12,486 nucleotides of DNA. It comes from CAYFUF01 sp964346245 (GTDB taxonomy: Bacteria; Bacillota; Clostridia; Tissierellales; Peptoniphilaceae). The translations under genes were made by a program, and so were the position numbers. Shown piece after piece: positions 1 to 6,081 of this stretch (position 1 is the first letter of the stretch; each line of letters opens with the position of its first letter). The stretch lies in the NCBI GenBank assembly GCA_964346245.1, contig CAYFUF010000035.1, positions 1 through 12,486 of the forward strand. The letters run 5' to 3'. Under the pieces are notes generated by a model. The model ran no database searches. It was not told where the DNA came from and saw nothing but the letters and a program-made list of their open reading frames with translations.

Positions 1-142
1 TACCTTAGCATTTTTAAAAACGAGAAATCCTCAGGTAGGGGGATGTGCTTTTTATACCTTAGCATTTTTAAAAATGAGAAATCCACAAGTACACGAGCGC
101 ATTTTTTACCTTAGCCTTTTAAAATTCCAAAAACCTCAAGTC
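1..142. repeat. Three imperfect tandem repeats at left edge
   Basis: Three copies of an AT-rich unit begin TACCTTAGC at positions 1, 55 and 107. Copies 1 and 2 agree at nearly every base over about 37 bp (TACCTTAGCATTTTTAAAAA, then GAGAAATCC). Copy 3 is more diverged. The periods are 54 and 52 bp. The array may continue left of the window. The spacers are too short (about 17 bp) and the copies too few for a CRISPR. Function unknown. Confidence 0.7.
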
Positions 143-195
143 CCACCCACCAACCTGAAACTCCATACCGCAGTAGTTGCCGCCCCACACCCAAC

Positions 196-312
196 GGTAT
201 CAAATACCGCCGATGAGCGGAATCCGCAGGAGCGCAGCTCCGAGGACCTAGCGAGTCGGTGGTATTTGAGCCCCCTCAGAGAACCTAGCGAATCAGCACT
301 TTTTGAGCCACG
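196..312. repeat. Foldable palindromic intergenic element
   Basis: TCAAATACC at 200-208 pairs with GGTATTTGA at 261-269. The pairing extends inward through one G-U pair and CCGA/TCGG, giving a 14-bp outer stem (200-213 with 256-269). Inside it are two small hairpins, GCGG-AAT-CCGC (217-227) and GGAGC-GCA-GCTCC (229-241). The right part is also a diverged direct repeat: 242-274 and 279-311 match at about 25 of 33 positions around the shared core ACCTAGCGA. This could be a dispersed palindromic repeat or MITE-like element, or a structured RNA. No protein-coding evidence supports the open frame across it. The structure is read directly from the sequence; the element type is inferred. Confidence 0.5.
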
Positions 313-382
313 CAACCTCCTAATGAATAAAAATCAAAAGAAAAGCAATATAACACAATTGGTCAATTTGTAATCAGAATAG

Positions 383-411
383 TTGTATTATTGTTACTAG
401 CATATTAAAAT
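383..411 (+). promoter_or_regulatory. Probable bcd-ptb-buk promoter
   Basis: A -35-like TTGTAT (383-388) is followed after 17 bp by TAAAAT (406-411), five of six matches to the -10 consensus. Transcription would start near 418, leaving a leader of about 50 nt that contains the cre site. The -35 box is weak, which would fit a regulated promoter. Confidence 0.45.
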
Positions 412-422
412 AGAAGGTGAAA

Positions 423-437
423 AGATAACGTTTTCAT
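423..437 (-). promoter_or_regulatory. CcpA catabolite-response element (cre)
   Basis: Read on the minus strand this is ATGAAAACGTTATCT, which fits every defined position of the Gram-positive cre consensus WTGNAANCGNWNNCW. It lies just downstream of the proposed -10 box and transcription start, a position where CcpA bound with HPr-Ser-P normally represses. The operon would then be silenced while preferred sugars are available. The match is seen directly; the regulation is inferred. Confidence 0.7.
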
Positions 438-467
438 GTCCTTACATAACGAAATTGGAGGTGCTAA

Positions 468-1574
468 ATGAGCACGAAGTTCGATATTTTCAACCAAGAT
501 TTTGAACAGATTTCCTTTTTTAGGGATGATGACAGTGGGCTAAAAGCTATCGTCGTCATTCACGATTCTAGTTTGGGACCCTGCTTAGGCGGGCTGCGCT
601 ACTGGGAGTACGAAACAGAAGAAGATGCCTTGGAGGATGCGCTGCGTCTTGCCAAGGGCATGACCTATAAGAATGCGGCAGCGGGCGTGCCTTTTGGTGG
701 CGCTAAAGCCGTCATGTTCAAGGATCCAAACCACCCCAAGGACGAGGCAATGATGCGGGCTTTTGGGCGTTTTGTAGATGGACTTAATGGCCGTTATTTG
801 ACCGCAGAGGATGTGGGCACAACCACGGATGATATGGACTACATCTACCAGGAGACCTTCTGGGTTGGCGGCACCAATATGAAGGATGGGTCGTCGGGCA
901 ATCCATCGCCCTATACCGCCCATGGAGTCTATTTTGGCATGAAGGCCGCCGTCAAGGAAGCCTTCGGCACCGATTCGTTGGAAGGCAAGACTATTGTGTT
1001 GGAGGGACCGGGCAATGTCGGCCTAGAAGTCGCCAAGAAAGCCCTCGCTGAGGGCGCCAAGGTCTACGCCAGCGATATCTTCGAAGAGCCAAGACAGCGC
1101 GCCAAAGAGGCTGGCTGCGAGATCATTGACAGGGACAAGCTCTTCTCGATTCCTGCGGACATCTATGCTCCATGTGCTCTTGGGGCAACGGTCAATGACG
1201 AGTCTATTGGCCAAATGAAGGAAGCAGGCATCAAAGTCATCGCCGGCTCAGCCAACAACCAGCTGGAAGAGGAGAGGCACGCGAAGGTAGCAGAAGATGC
1301 AGGTATCGTCTATGCACCGGACTTTATCATCAACTCGGGCGGCGTCATTTCCGTAGCCGACGAGTTCAAGGGCAAGTACAATCCAGACCGTGTTCTTGCC
1401 ACCTGCGAAAAGATCTACAACCAGATTGAGCGAGTCTTTGAGATTGCCAAGCGAGACAAGGTAACCAGCGATGAAGCAGCGATGATTCTTGCCGAGGAAA
1501 GAATGGAAGCCATCCGCAAGACAAAGAAAATCTTCAGGCGCTACCAAAGGTCCACCTACGATTTTATTAACTAG
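468..1574 (+). CDS. bcd: Leucine (branched-chain amino acid) dehydrogenase
   Basis: Cytoplasmic NAD-dependent oxidative deaminase converting leucine, isoleucine and valine to their 2-keto acids plus ammonia. It belongs to the Glu/Leu/Phe/Val dehydrogenase family, and its 368 residues are the usual length for leucine dehydrogenase. The N-terminal domain carries the glycine-rich GGLRYW segment (41-46) and the catalytic region around K68 and K80 (PFGGAKAV, 75-82), the same spacing as in Bacillus leucine dehydrogenases. The Rossmann domain has the GPGNVG dinucleotide loop (180-185) followed by an acidic D203. The ATG is preceded by GGAGG at good distance, so the start is secure. It is the first gene of an operon with ptb and buk, and a perfect cre site in its leader suggests catabolite repression. 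Glutamate dehydrogenase is less likely because of length and motif spacing. Confidence 0.93.
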   Translation: MSTKFDIFNQDFEQISFFRDDDSGLKAIVVIHDSSLGPCLGGLRYWEYETEEDALEDALRLAKGMTYKNAAAGVPFGGAKAVMFKDPNHPKDEAMMRAFGRFVDGLNGRYLTAEDVGTTTDDMDYIYQETFWVGGTNMKDGSSGNPSPYTAHGVYFGMKAAVKEAFGTDSLEGKTIVLEGPGNVGLEVAKKALAEGAKVYASDIFEEPRQRAKEAGCEIIDRDKLFSIPADIYAPCALGATVNDESIGQMKEAGIKVIAGSANNQLEEERHAKVAEDAGIVYAPDFIINSGGVISVADEFKGKYNPDRVLATCEKIYNQIERVFEIAKRDKVTSDEAAMILAEERMEAIRKTKKIFRRYQRSTYDFIN

Positions 1575-1612
1575 AGTAAGGATTTCGTGTAAGATAATAA
1601 TTGAATAAAAAC

Positions 1613-1641
1613 AGAAGATGAAAGCTTGCCTTTTATCTTCT
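1613..1641 (+). promoter_or_regulatory. Intercistronic hairpin between bcd and ptb
   Basis: AGAAGATGAAA (1613-1623) pairs with TTTTATCTTCT (1631-1641) around a 7-nt loop, 11 bp including one G-U pair. It is AT-rich and lacks a proper T run, so it is a poor terminator. It could be an mRNA processing or stabilising element that sets the bcd to ptb ratio. Confidence 0.35.
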
Positions 1642-1670
1642 TCTATATGAGAAAGGAAATGAGAAGTGCA

Positions 1671-2588
1671 ATGGTAATCAAGAATTTCGATGCTTTGCTG
1701 GAAAAAGCGAAGCGCCTAGAGAAGAAGACTTTGGCAGTCGCCGCAGCTGAGGATGAACGGCTTCTGCAAGTCATTAAGGAGGCCGTCTCCCACGAACTCA
1801 TCCAACCTATTTTGGTAGGCAAGGAGACCAAGATTCTAAGCTTGGCTGAAGAGGTCGGCTTGGACCTTACTGGTATCCGCATAATTAGTGCGGAAGAGAG
1901 CCCAGAAGCAGCTAGAATAGCCACCAAGCTGGTCCATGACAAGGAGGCCGACATCCTGATGAAAGGCCTGGTTGCCACAGGTGACATCATGCGGGCAGTG
2001 TTGGACAAGGAGAATGGCCTGCGGACCGGCCGCCTGATTTCCCACGCCGCCCTCATGGAAGCAAAGACCTACCACAAGCTCTTCCTTCTGACCGATGCGG
2101 CCATGAACATCGCCCCAAGCGTAGCGGAAAAGTACGACATCCTCCACAACGCCTTAGATCTCTTGCACGCTTTCGGTTACGAGGAAGTCAAGGTTGCCGT
2201 TATCGCCGCAGCCGAGAAGGTGTCTGATGGCATGCCCGCCACCCTGGACGCCCAGGAGCTCAAGGCGATGACCCAAAACGAAGATGGCTTCATCCTAGAC
2301 GGCCCCTTCGCACTCGACAACGCCATATCGGCCGAATCCGCCGAGATCAAAGGCATCGATTCCCCAGTAGCAGGCGATGCCGACCTCCTCCTCATGCCCA
2401 ACATCGAGTCAGGCAACGTCCTCTACAAGGCCCTGACCTATTTCGGTGGGGCAGACAATGCCGGCCTCATCCTAGGCGCAGCCGCCCCCATCGTCCTGAC
2501 CTCCCGAGCCGACGCTGCTCAAGCCAAGTTTTATTCCATTATAATGGCCATGCTCCATGCCGAGAAAGTGAACAATCATGACCGATAA
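1671..2588 (+). CDS. ptb: Phosphate butyryltransferase
   Basis: Transfers the acyl group of butyryl-CoA or branched acyl-CoA (isobutyryl-, isovaleryl-, 2-methylbutyryl-CoA) to phosphate, giving acyl-phosphate for the kinase encoded next. It belongs to the phosphate acetyl/butyryltransferase family. Visible motifs are MKGLVATG (97-104), TDAAMNIAP (141-149), a VAGDADLLLMPNIESGN block (233-249) and the C-terminal PIVLTSRAD (273-281). The chosen start gives 305 residues, the family's typical length, and an N-terminus (MVIKNFDALLEKAK) like homologues. In-frame ATGs at 1626, 1647 and 1659 would add an unconserved MPFIFF-type extension. The ribosome site at 1671 is weak (GAGAAG). It follows bcd by 96 bp and its last 11 bp overlap buk, so translation of ptb and buk is likely coupled. 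Bacillus and Enterococcus carry the same gene in their bkd operons. Confidence 0.9.
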   Translation: MVIKNFDALLEKAKRLEKKTLAVAAAEDERLLQVIKEAVSHELIQPILVGKETKILSLAEEVGLDLTGIRIISAEESPEAARIATKLVHDKEADILMKGLVATGDIMRAVLDKENGLRTGRLISHAALMEAKTYHKLFLLTDAAMNIAPSVAEKYDILHNALDLLHAFGYEEVKVAVIAAAEKVSDGMPATLDAQELKAMTQNEDGFILDGPFALDNAISAESAEIKGIDSPVAGDADLLLMPNIESGNVLYKALTYFGGADNAGLILGAAAPIVLTSRADAAQAKFYSIIMAMLHAEKVNNHDR

Positions 2589-3663
2589 AAAACTCATCCT
2601 AACCATCAACCCCGGCTCAACCTCCACCAAGATAGCAATCTTCGATGGGGGAGCAAGCCCCATGACGCAAGTCTTCGAACAAACCCTCCGCCACAGCAGC
2701 GAAGAGCTGGAAGGTTTCGCCACCATCACGGACCAATACGACTTCCGCCTTCAAATCATTTTGAGGGCCATGTCCGAGAACAACTACTCTCCCCAAGACC
2801 TTGCCATCGTCGTTGGCCGCGGCGGTCTCGTCCGTCCAGTGGAATCAGGCTCTTACCTGGTCAATGACGAAATGATCAAGGACCTCAGGGAAGGAAAGCG
2901 GGGCGCCCACGCCTCCAACCTGGGCGCCCTCCTCGCCAAAGGCCTTGCCGATGAAGCCGGCATTGAGGCAATCATCATTGACCCCGTCGTCGTCGATGAG
3001 CTATCCGACCTTGCCCGCATCTCTGGCATTGCCGACATCGAAAGAACGGCCATCTTCCACGCCCTCAACCAAAAGGCCGTCGCCCGCCGCTACTGTAAGG
3101 AAAAGGGCAAGGCACTGGACGAGGTCAACCTGATTGTGGTTCACTTGGGCGGCGGCATCTCCATCGGCAGCCACCAGCGTGGCAAAGTCGTCGAAGTCCC
3201 CAACGCCCTGTACGGCGAAGGTCCCTTTTCCCCAGAGCGCTCAGGTGGCCTACCCGCAGAGTCCCTGGTCAACCTCTGCTTCTCTGGCAAGTACAGCCAG
3301 GACGAAATCCTCAAGCTCATCCATGGCAAGGGGGGAATGGTCTCCTACCTAGGCACAAACTCCGGCATTGAGGTGGCTGAGCGCATCGCCTCCGGCGACA
3401 AGCAGGCTGAGCTCATTTTCCGGGCCATGGCCTACCAAACAGCCAAAGAGATCGGGTCTGCTGCTGCAGTCCTCAGAGGCCATGTCACCGCCATCCTAAT
3501 CACCGGCGGTATGGCCCACAACGCCGACTTTGTTAGCTGGATTACCGACTACATCGACTGGATTGCGCCCATCCAGATTTACCCCGGCGAGGATGAGCTG
3601 CTCGCCTTGGCCGAGGCTGGTCAGCGGGTGCTTCAGGGTGAGGAGGAAGCGAAAGAATATTAA
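2578..3663 (+). CDS. buk: Butyrate kinase (branched-chain fatty acid kinase)
   Basis: ASKHA-fold acyl kinase that makes ATP and butyrate or branched short-chain acid from acyl-phosphate, completing substrate-level phosphorylation after ptb. Its 361 residues are normal for the family. The N-terminal phosphate-binding signature is INPGSTSTK (10-18). HALNQKAVAR (161-170) and VHLGGGISIG (188-197) form the central acetate/butyrate-kinase motifs, and LITGGMAHN (307-315) is the adenosine-side motif. Acetate kinase is excluded by the shorter length and the butyrate-kinase form of these motifs. The ATG lies inside the end of ptb with no strong ribosome site of its own, consistent with translational coupling. 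A strong terminator begins 12 bp after the stop codon, so the operon ends here. Confidence 0.93.
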   Translation: MTDKKLILTINPGSTSTKIAIFDGGASPMTQVFEQTLRHSSEELEGFATITDQYDFRLQIILRAMSENNYSPQDLAIVVGRGGLVRPVESGSYLVNDEMIKDLREGKRGAHASNLGALLAKGLADEAGIEAIIIDPVVVDELSDLARISGIADIERTAIFHALNQKAVARRYCKEKGKALDEVNLIVVHLGGGISIGSHQRGKVVEVPNALYGEGPFSPERSGGLPAESLVNLCFSGKYSQDEILKLIHGKGGMVSYLGTNSGIEVAERIASGDKQAELIFRAMAYQTAKEIGSAAAVLRGHVTAILITGGMAHNADFVSWITDYIDWIAPIQIYPGEDELLALAEAGQRVLQGEEEAKEY

Positions 3664-3674
3664 GCAAAAGAAGA

Positions 3675-3699
3675 GGGCCTGGCAACAATTGCCAGGCCC
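3675..3699. terminator. Bidirectional rho-independent terminator
   Basis: A perfect 11-bp stem, GGGCCTGGCAA / TTGCCAGGCCC, closes a 3-nt loop. Pyrimidine-rich sequence follows on the plus strand (CTTCGTCTT) and on the minus strand (TCTTCTTTTGC). It sits between buk (+) and the convergent open frame ending at 3707 (-), so it probably serves both. The U tracts are interrupted in both directions. Confidence 0.8.
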
Positions 3700-3706
3700 C
3701 TTCGTC

Positions 3707-3835
3707 TTAAACCAGAGGGCTGAGGGCCGGAGGAACAGCCTCCAACTCTCCGTCTTGATATTCGAATTTATCCGCTTCGCTTATAGCGGTGACATCTTCG
3801 GAAACGATGGTCTTAATTTCGGTCGAGAGATTATT
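3707..3835 (-). CDS. C-terminal fragment of unidentified protein (cut by gap)
   Basis: The only stop-free minus-strand frame between the gap and the terminator encodes 42 residues ending KFEYQDGELEAVPPALSPLV, followed by TAA eight bases before the terminator stem. The other two minus-strand frames are closed within it. It is the end of whatever gene enters the gap from the right. It may or may not be the same gene as the one at 3936-4262: the frames differ if the gap is taken as exactly 100 bp, but that length is conventional. The weakly acidic, helical tail might suit a small WXG100-like or TIGR04197-like secreted protein, but I do not recognise it. Confidence 0.45.
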   Translation of the reverse strand, partial: NNLSTEIKTIVSEDVTAISEADKFEYQDGELEAVPPALSPLV

Positions 3836-3935
3836 NNNNNNNNNNNNNNNNNNNNNNNNNNNNNNNNNNNNNNNNNNNNNNNNNNNNNNNNNNNNNNNNN
3901 NNNNNNNNNNNNNNNNNNNNNNNNNNNNNNNNNNN
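3836..3935. other. Assembly gap (100 Ns)
   Basis: Exactly 100 consecutive Ns, the usual placeholder for a scaffold gap of unknown size. Any reading frame drawn across it is meaningless, and whole genes may be missing here. Confidence 0.98.
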
Positions 3936-4262
3936 GGTCTCGCAGCAGCCAATGGTCGGATAGACAGTTGATTCTCTGCCAGAATCGGCAATCTCCCAGT
4001 ACTTTTCATGGACCATGTCATAGAGGCCAAGTAGATCTTCACCGGCTATCAAGCTTGCTAAGAGTAATGCGTGACGAGTGAATTGGTCATCGCCTCGATC
4101 ATTAACGGTACTATTAACTAACCAATTGTAAAAGAACTGAATCACATCAACTTTAATCTCTTTGCCAAACAAATTGACGGTGTAGATTAAGTCATCATAG
4201 TCCCCAATGAGACTGATAGCCTCTGCGAATTCACCAATGTTTCTTGTCGATTGTCTCCTCAT
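3936..4262 (-). CDS. Unidentified protein, 3' end lost in gap
   Basis: 109 visible codons run from ATG at 4262 into the gap. The product starts MRRQSTRNIGEFAEAISLIG and continues with alternating hydrophobic and acidic stretches (YDDLIYTVNLFGKE, VIQFFYNWLV, HALLLASLIAGEDLLGLYDM). It looks like a soluble helical protein with no signal peptide or clear membrane span. I do not recognise the family. The ATG overlaps the preceding gene by 32 bp and has no ribosome site in front of it, so the start is uncertain. Either translation is coupled to the upstream gene or the real start is a later non-ATG codon. The arrangement behind a small coiled-coil protein would fit an accessory or immunity protein of a secretion locus, but that is speculation. 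Confidence 0.5.
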
Positions 4263-4584
4263 AGCTGCGAATTTTGTCGTCGATATTTTCTTCCAGTCTG
4301 CTGTAGGAGGCGTTTACTTTGAAGTTGCCGTAAGTGCTCAGGCTCATCTTAAAACCCTTTCTGAACCGCTCAGCTGACTTACATTTACTCGATAGGGAAG
4401 CGAGCTTGTTCACATAGGATAAGCGTTGATGCTCGTTGGACATCAGGTCGTTTTGTGTAGAGCTTGCCTTATTTTTAAATTCACGCAAAGATTCTAGCTT
4501 TCTTTTCTCATCAGCAAGGTCATTTTCGCAAACACTAATGAGCCCATTCAAATACATCCTTCTGGCTCGCAAAAAAAAACTCAC
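4231..4584 (-). CDS. Small coiled-coil protein, possibly T7SS-associated
   Basis: 117 residues, mostly charged amphipathic helix: ENDLADEKRKLESLREFK near 25-42, then a central AERFRKGF segment, a second helix ENIDDKIRSYEETIDK, and a terminal tryptophan. Size, two-helix layout and a C-terminal W resemble the DUF5082 (YwqH-like) or DUF3958 proteins found with LXG toxins in type VII secretion loci. The similarity is by eye only, and no LXG or WXG100 gene is visible. This frame starts with GTG at 4584. An ATG at 4588 has the tighter ribosome-site spacing (AAGGAAG-AATC-ATG) but enters a run of nine Ts and stops after 17 codons. One fewer T would join that ATG to this frame as MSEFFLRARRM. The gene lies directly behind the terminator of the ABC operon. 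Confidence 0.5.
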   Translation of the reverse strand: MSFFLRARRMYLNGLISVCENDLADEKRKLESLREFKNKASSTQNDLMSNEHQRLSYVNKLASLSSKCKSAERFRKGFKMSLSTYGNFKVNASYSRLEENIDDKIRSYEETIDKKHW

Positions 4585-4601
4585 TCATGATTCTTCCTTA
4601 T

Positions 4602-4642
4602 AAAAAAAGAAGTCCGTGAAATGTTGGCATTCAGCGGACTTC
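4602..4642 (-). terminator. Terminator of the ABC transporter operon
   Basis: On the minus strand GAAGTCCG-c-TGAA pairs with TTCA-CGGACTTC (12 bp with one bulge, 9-nt loop) and is followed by seven Ts. It lies 62 bp past the permease stop. The ribosome site of the next minus-strand gene starts only a few bases after the T run, leaving no room for a promoter between them. Confidence 0.8.
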
Positions 4643-4704
4643 AAAATTTGATCGTTTTTTATGAGTTAGGCAGGACAGCTTGTACCTCTTCTAGCTAAGA
4701 GCAA

Positions 4705-6081
4705 TCAGCCGGTTCGAATCGCGTCGATTGCTGATAGTTTGGTTGCCTTCTTAGCGGGCAGATAACCCGCAATCATACCGATAAGGGCGGCAAAAACCAA
4801 GGCAAGCAGGGGCAGCCAGGTGGGAATGTAGGAAATGGAGATCGTCTGCTGCGAGGCGATGACGGGGGGCATCTGCTCGTTTCCAGCCCCGCTAGCTAGG
4901 TAGTTAATGCCATAGGAGGCAAGGTAGGAGAGCCCTATGCCGATGATGCCGCCAAAGAGGCCGATGAGGGCAGCTTCGGAGAGGAAGAGCTTCTTAATAT
5001 CCTTGATTTGCGCACCGATTACCTTCATGACGCCGATTTCTTTGGTCCGCTCTTGGATGGACATGAGCATGGTATTGGTTATACCAATGGCCGCAACAAA
5101 GAGGGCAATAGAACCGATACCGCCCAGAATTAACTGGGTCATCAGCATACGCTGCTGTTGCTGCTGGACAAAGTCGCTCTCCGAGTAAGTCTCCAGTTGG
5201 TATTCATCGCGGATGGTCCGGCTCAGGTCCTCGATATTGCCGATATCATCGACCTTGACCCGCAGCTCAGAGAAGAGGAGGGGATCATTTTTGCGAGACA
5301 CCCTGGTTGGTTCGCCATCGCTGGGCTGCATGTTCTTCTGCAACTCAGCCTCCACCTTCTTGACTTCCATGGCGGTGTCCATGGTCACATACATACTGTA
5401 GGATTGCAGGTAGGCGGATTGGCTAAAGGTCCCCATTAGGTCAATATCTACCTCGTCATAGGTTTTACCGGAGACTTGGCCGGACAGCTGCATGGCCATA
5501 TCTCGGTAACCAATAGGGATGTAATACTTCGCCTTCTGCCAGTCGAAGTCCATCATGGGCTCGACATTGTATTCGCCGTTCCTGGAGTTGTCGACCTTCA
5601 TTGCCTCCAAGTTATCTCCACGGATGAATTGACCCTTCTTGAGGTTCTTGACGGGTGTTCCATCAATGGTGGTGATGCTGTCTGGAATGTACTGAGGATC
5701 AAAGGCGTAGATGTTTGACCATATCTCCACGTCCTTCTTATTGGTTTTCACTTCGGCAGGTAGCGAGTAGAGGGGGAAGATGCCGGTGACATGGGCCATA
5801 CTCTCTATCTCCCTGATAACCTTCTCCGTCAAGACGCCCTTGGTCGGCACGGGTGTGTTGGATGACGGATCTTGATAGTAGGTGCTGTAGACCGTGATGG
5901 TGGTCAAGGCGTCGGATCCTGAGCTGAACTGCTCCTCCTGCTTTATCAAACCAAAACCGATGGAGAGCATAAGGATGATGGAGACGCAGCCAATGACCAC
6001 ACTCAGTATGGTCAGAGCCGTTCGGGATTTTCGCCTTGCGAGGTTACGGCCGGCCAGCTTGATGATGTCGAGATTATTCAT
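4705..6081 (-). CDS. MacB/FtsX-type ABC transporter permease
   Basis: Membrane subunit of a type VII (MacB-fold) ABC transporter, 458 residues. TM1 is at about 22-44 after the cytoplasmic helix LAGRNLARRKSRT. A large extracytoplasmic domain spans about 45-312. TM2 (about 315-340), TM3 (about 368-394) and TM4 (about 420-442) form the FtsX domain. Family hallmarks are SIQERTKEIGVMKVIGA (341-357), which couples to the ATPase, and the closing GYLPAKKATKLSAIDAIR (439-456). The start overlaps the preceding gene by 8 bp (ATGAATAA) with no clear ribosome site, so translation is probably coupled. Such transporters move no solute through a channel; they drive mechanical work such as peptide or lipoprotein extrusion, peptide sensing or bacitracin-type resistance. 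The substrate here is unknown. Confidence 0.88.
   Translation of the reverse strand: MNNLDIIKLAGRNLARRKSRTALTILSVVIGCVSIILMLSIGFGLIKQEEQFSSGSDALTTITVYSTYYQDPSSNTPVPTKGVLTEKVIREIESMAHVTGIFPLYSLPAEVKTNKKDVEIWSNIYAFDPQYIPDSITTIDGTPVKNLKKGQFIRGDNLEAMKVDNSRNGEYNVEPMMDFDWQKAKYYIPIGYRDMAMQLSGQVSGKTYDEVDIDLMGTFSQSAYLQSYSMYVTMDTAMEVKKVEAELQKNMQPSDGEPTRVSRKNDPLLFSELRVKVDDIGNIEDLSRTIRDEYQLETYSESDFVQQQQQRMLMTQLILGGIGSIALFVAAIGITNTMLMSIQERTKEIGVMKVIGAQIKDIKKLFLSEAALIGLFGGIIGIGLSYLASYGINYLASGAGNEQMPPVIASQQTISISYIPTWLPLLALVFAALIGMIAGYLPAKKATKLSAIDAIRTG

Noticed and set aside
1..142. CRISPR array
   Set aside because: Only three diverging copies, about 17-bp spacers, and no cas genes nearby.
74..373. A 99-codon plus-strand open frame over the left repeats and palindromic element
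   Set aside because: It has no ribosome site, reads through repeats and hairpins, and its protein is low-complexity without family features.
355..391. CodY box upstream of bcd
   Set aside because: The AATTTGTAATCAGAATAGTT region has too many mismatches to AATTTTCWGAAAATT.
585..1547. Minus-strand open frames opposite bcd, and similar ones opposite ptb, buk and the ABC genes
   Set aside because: They are shadows of well-supported genes, with no ribosome sites or recognisable products.
3530..4081. Long open frames drawn across the N gap on both strands
   Set aside because: They exist only because Ns cannot encode stops, and the gap length is arbitrary.
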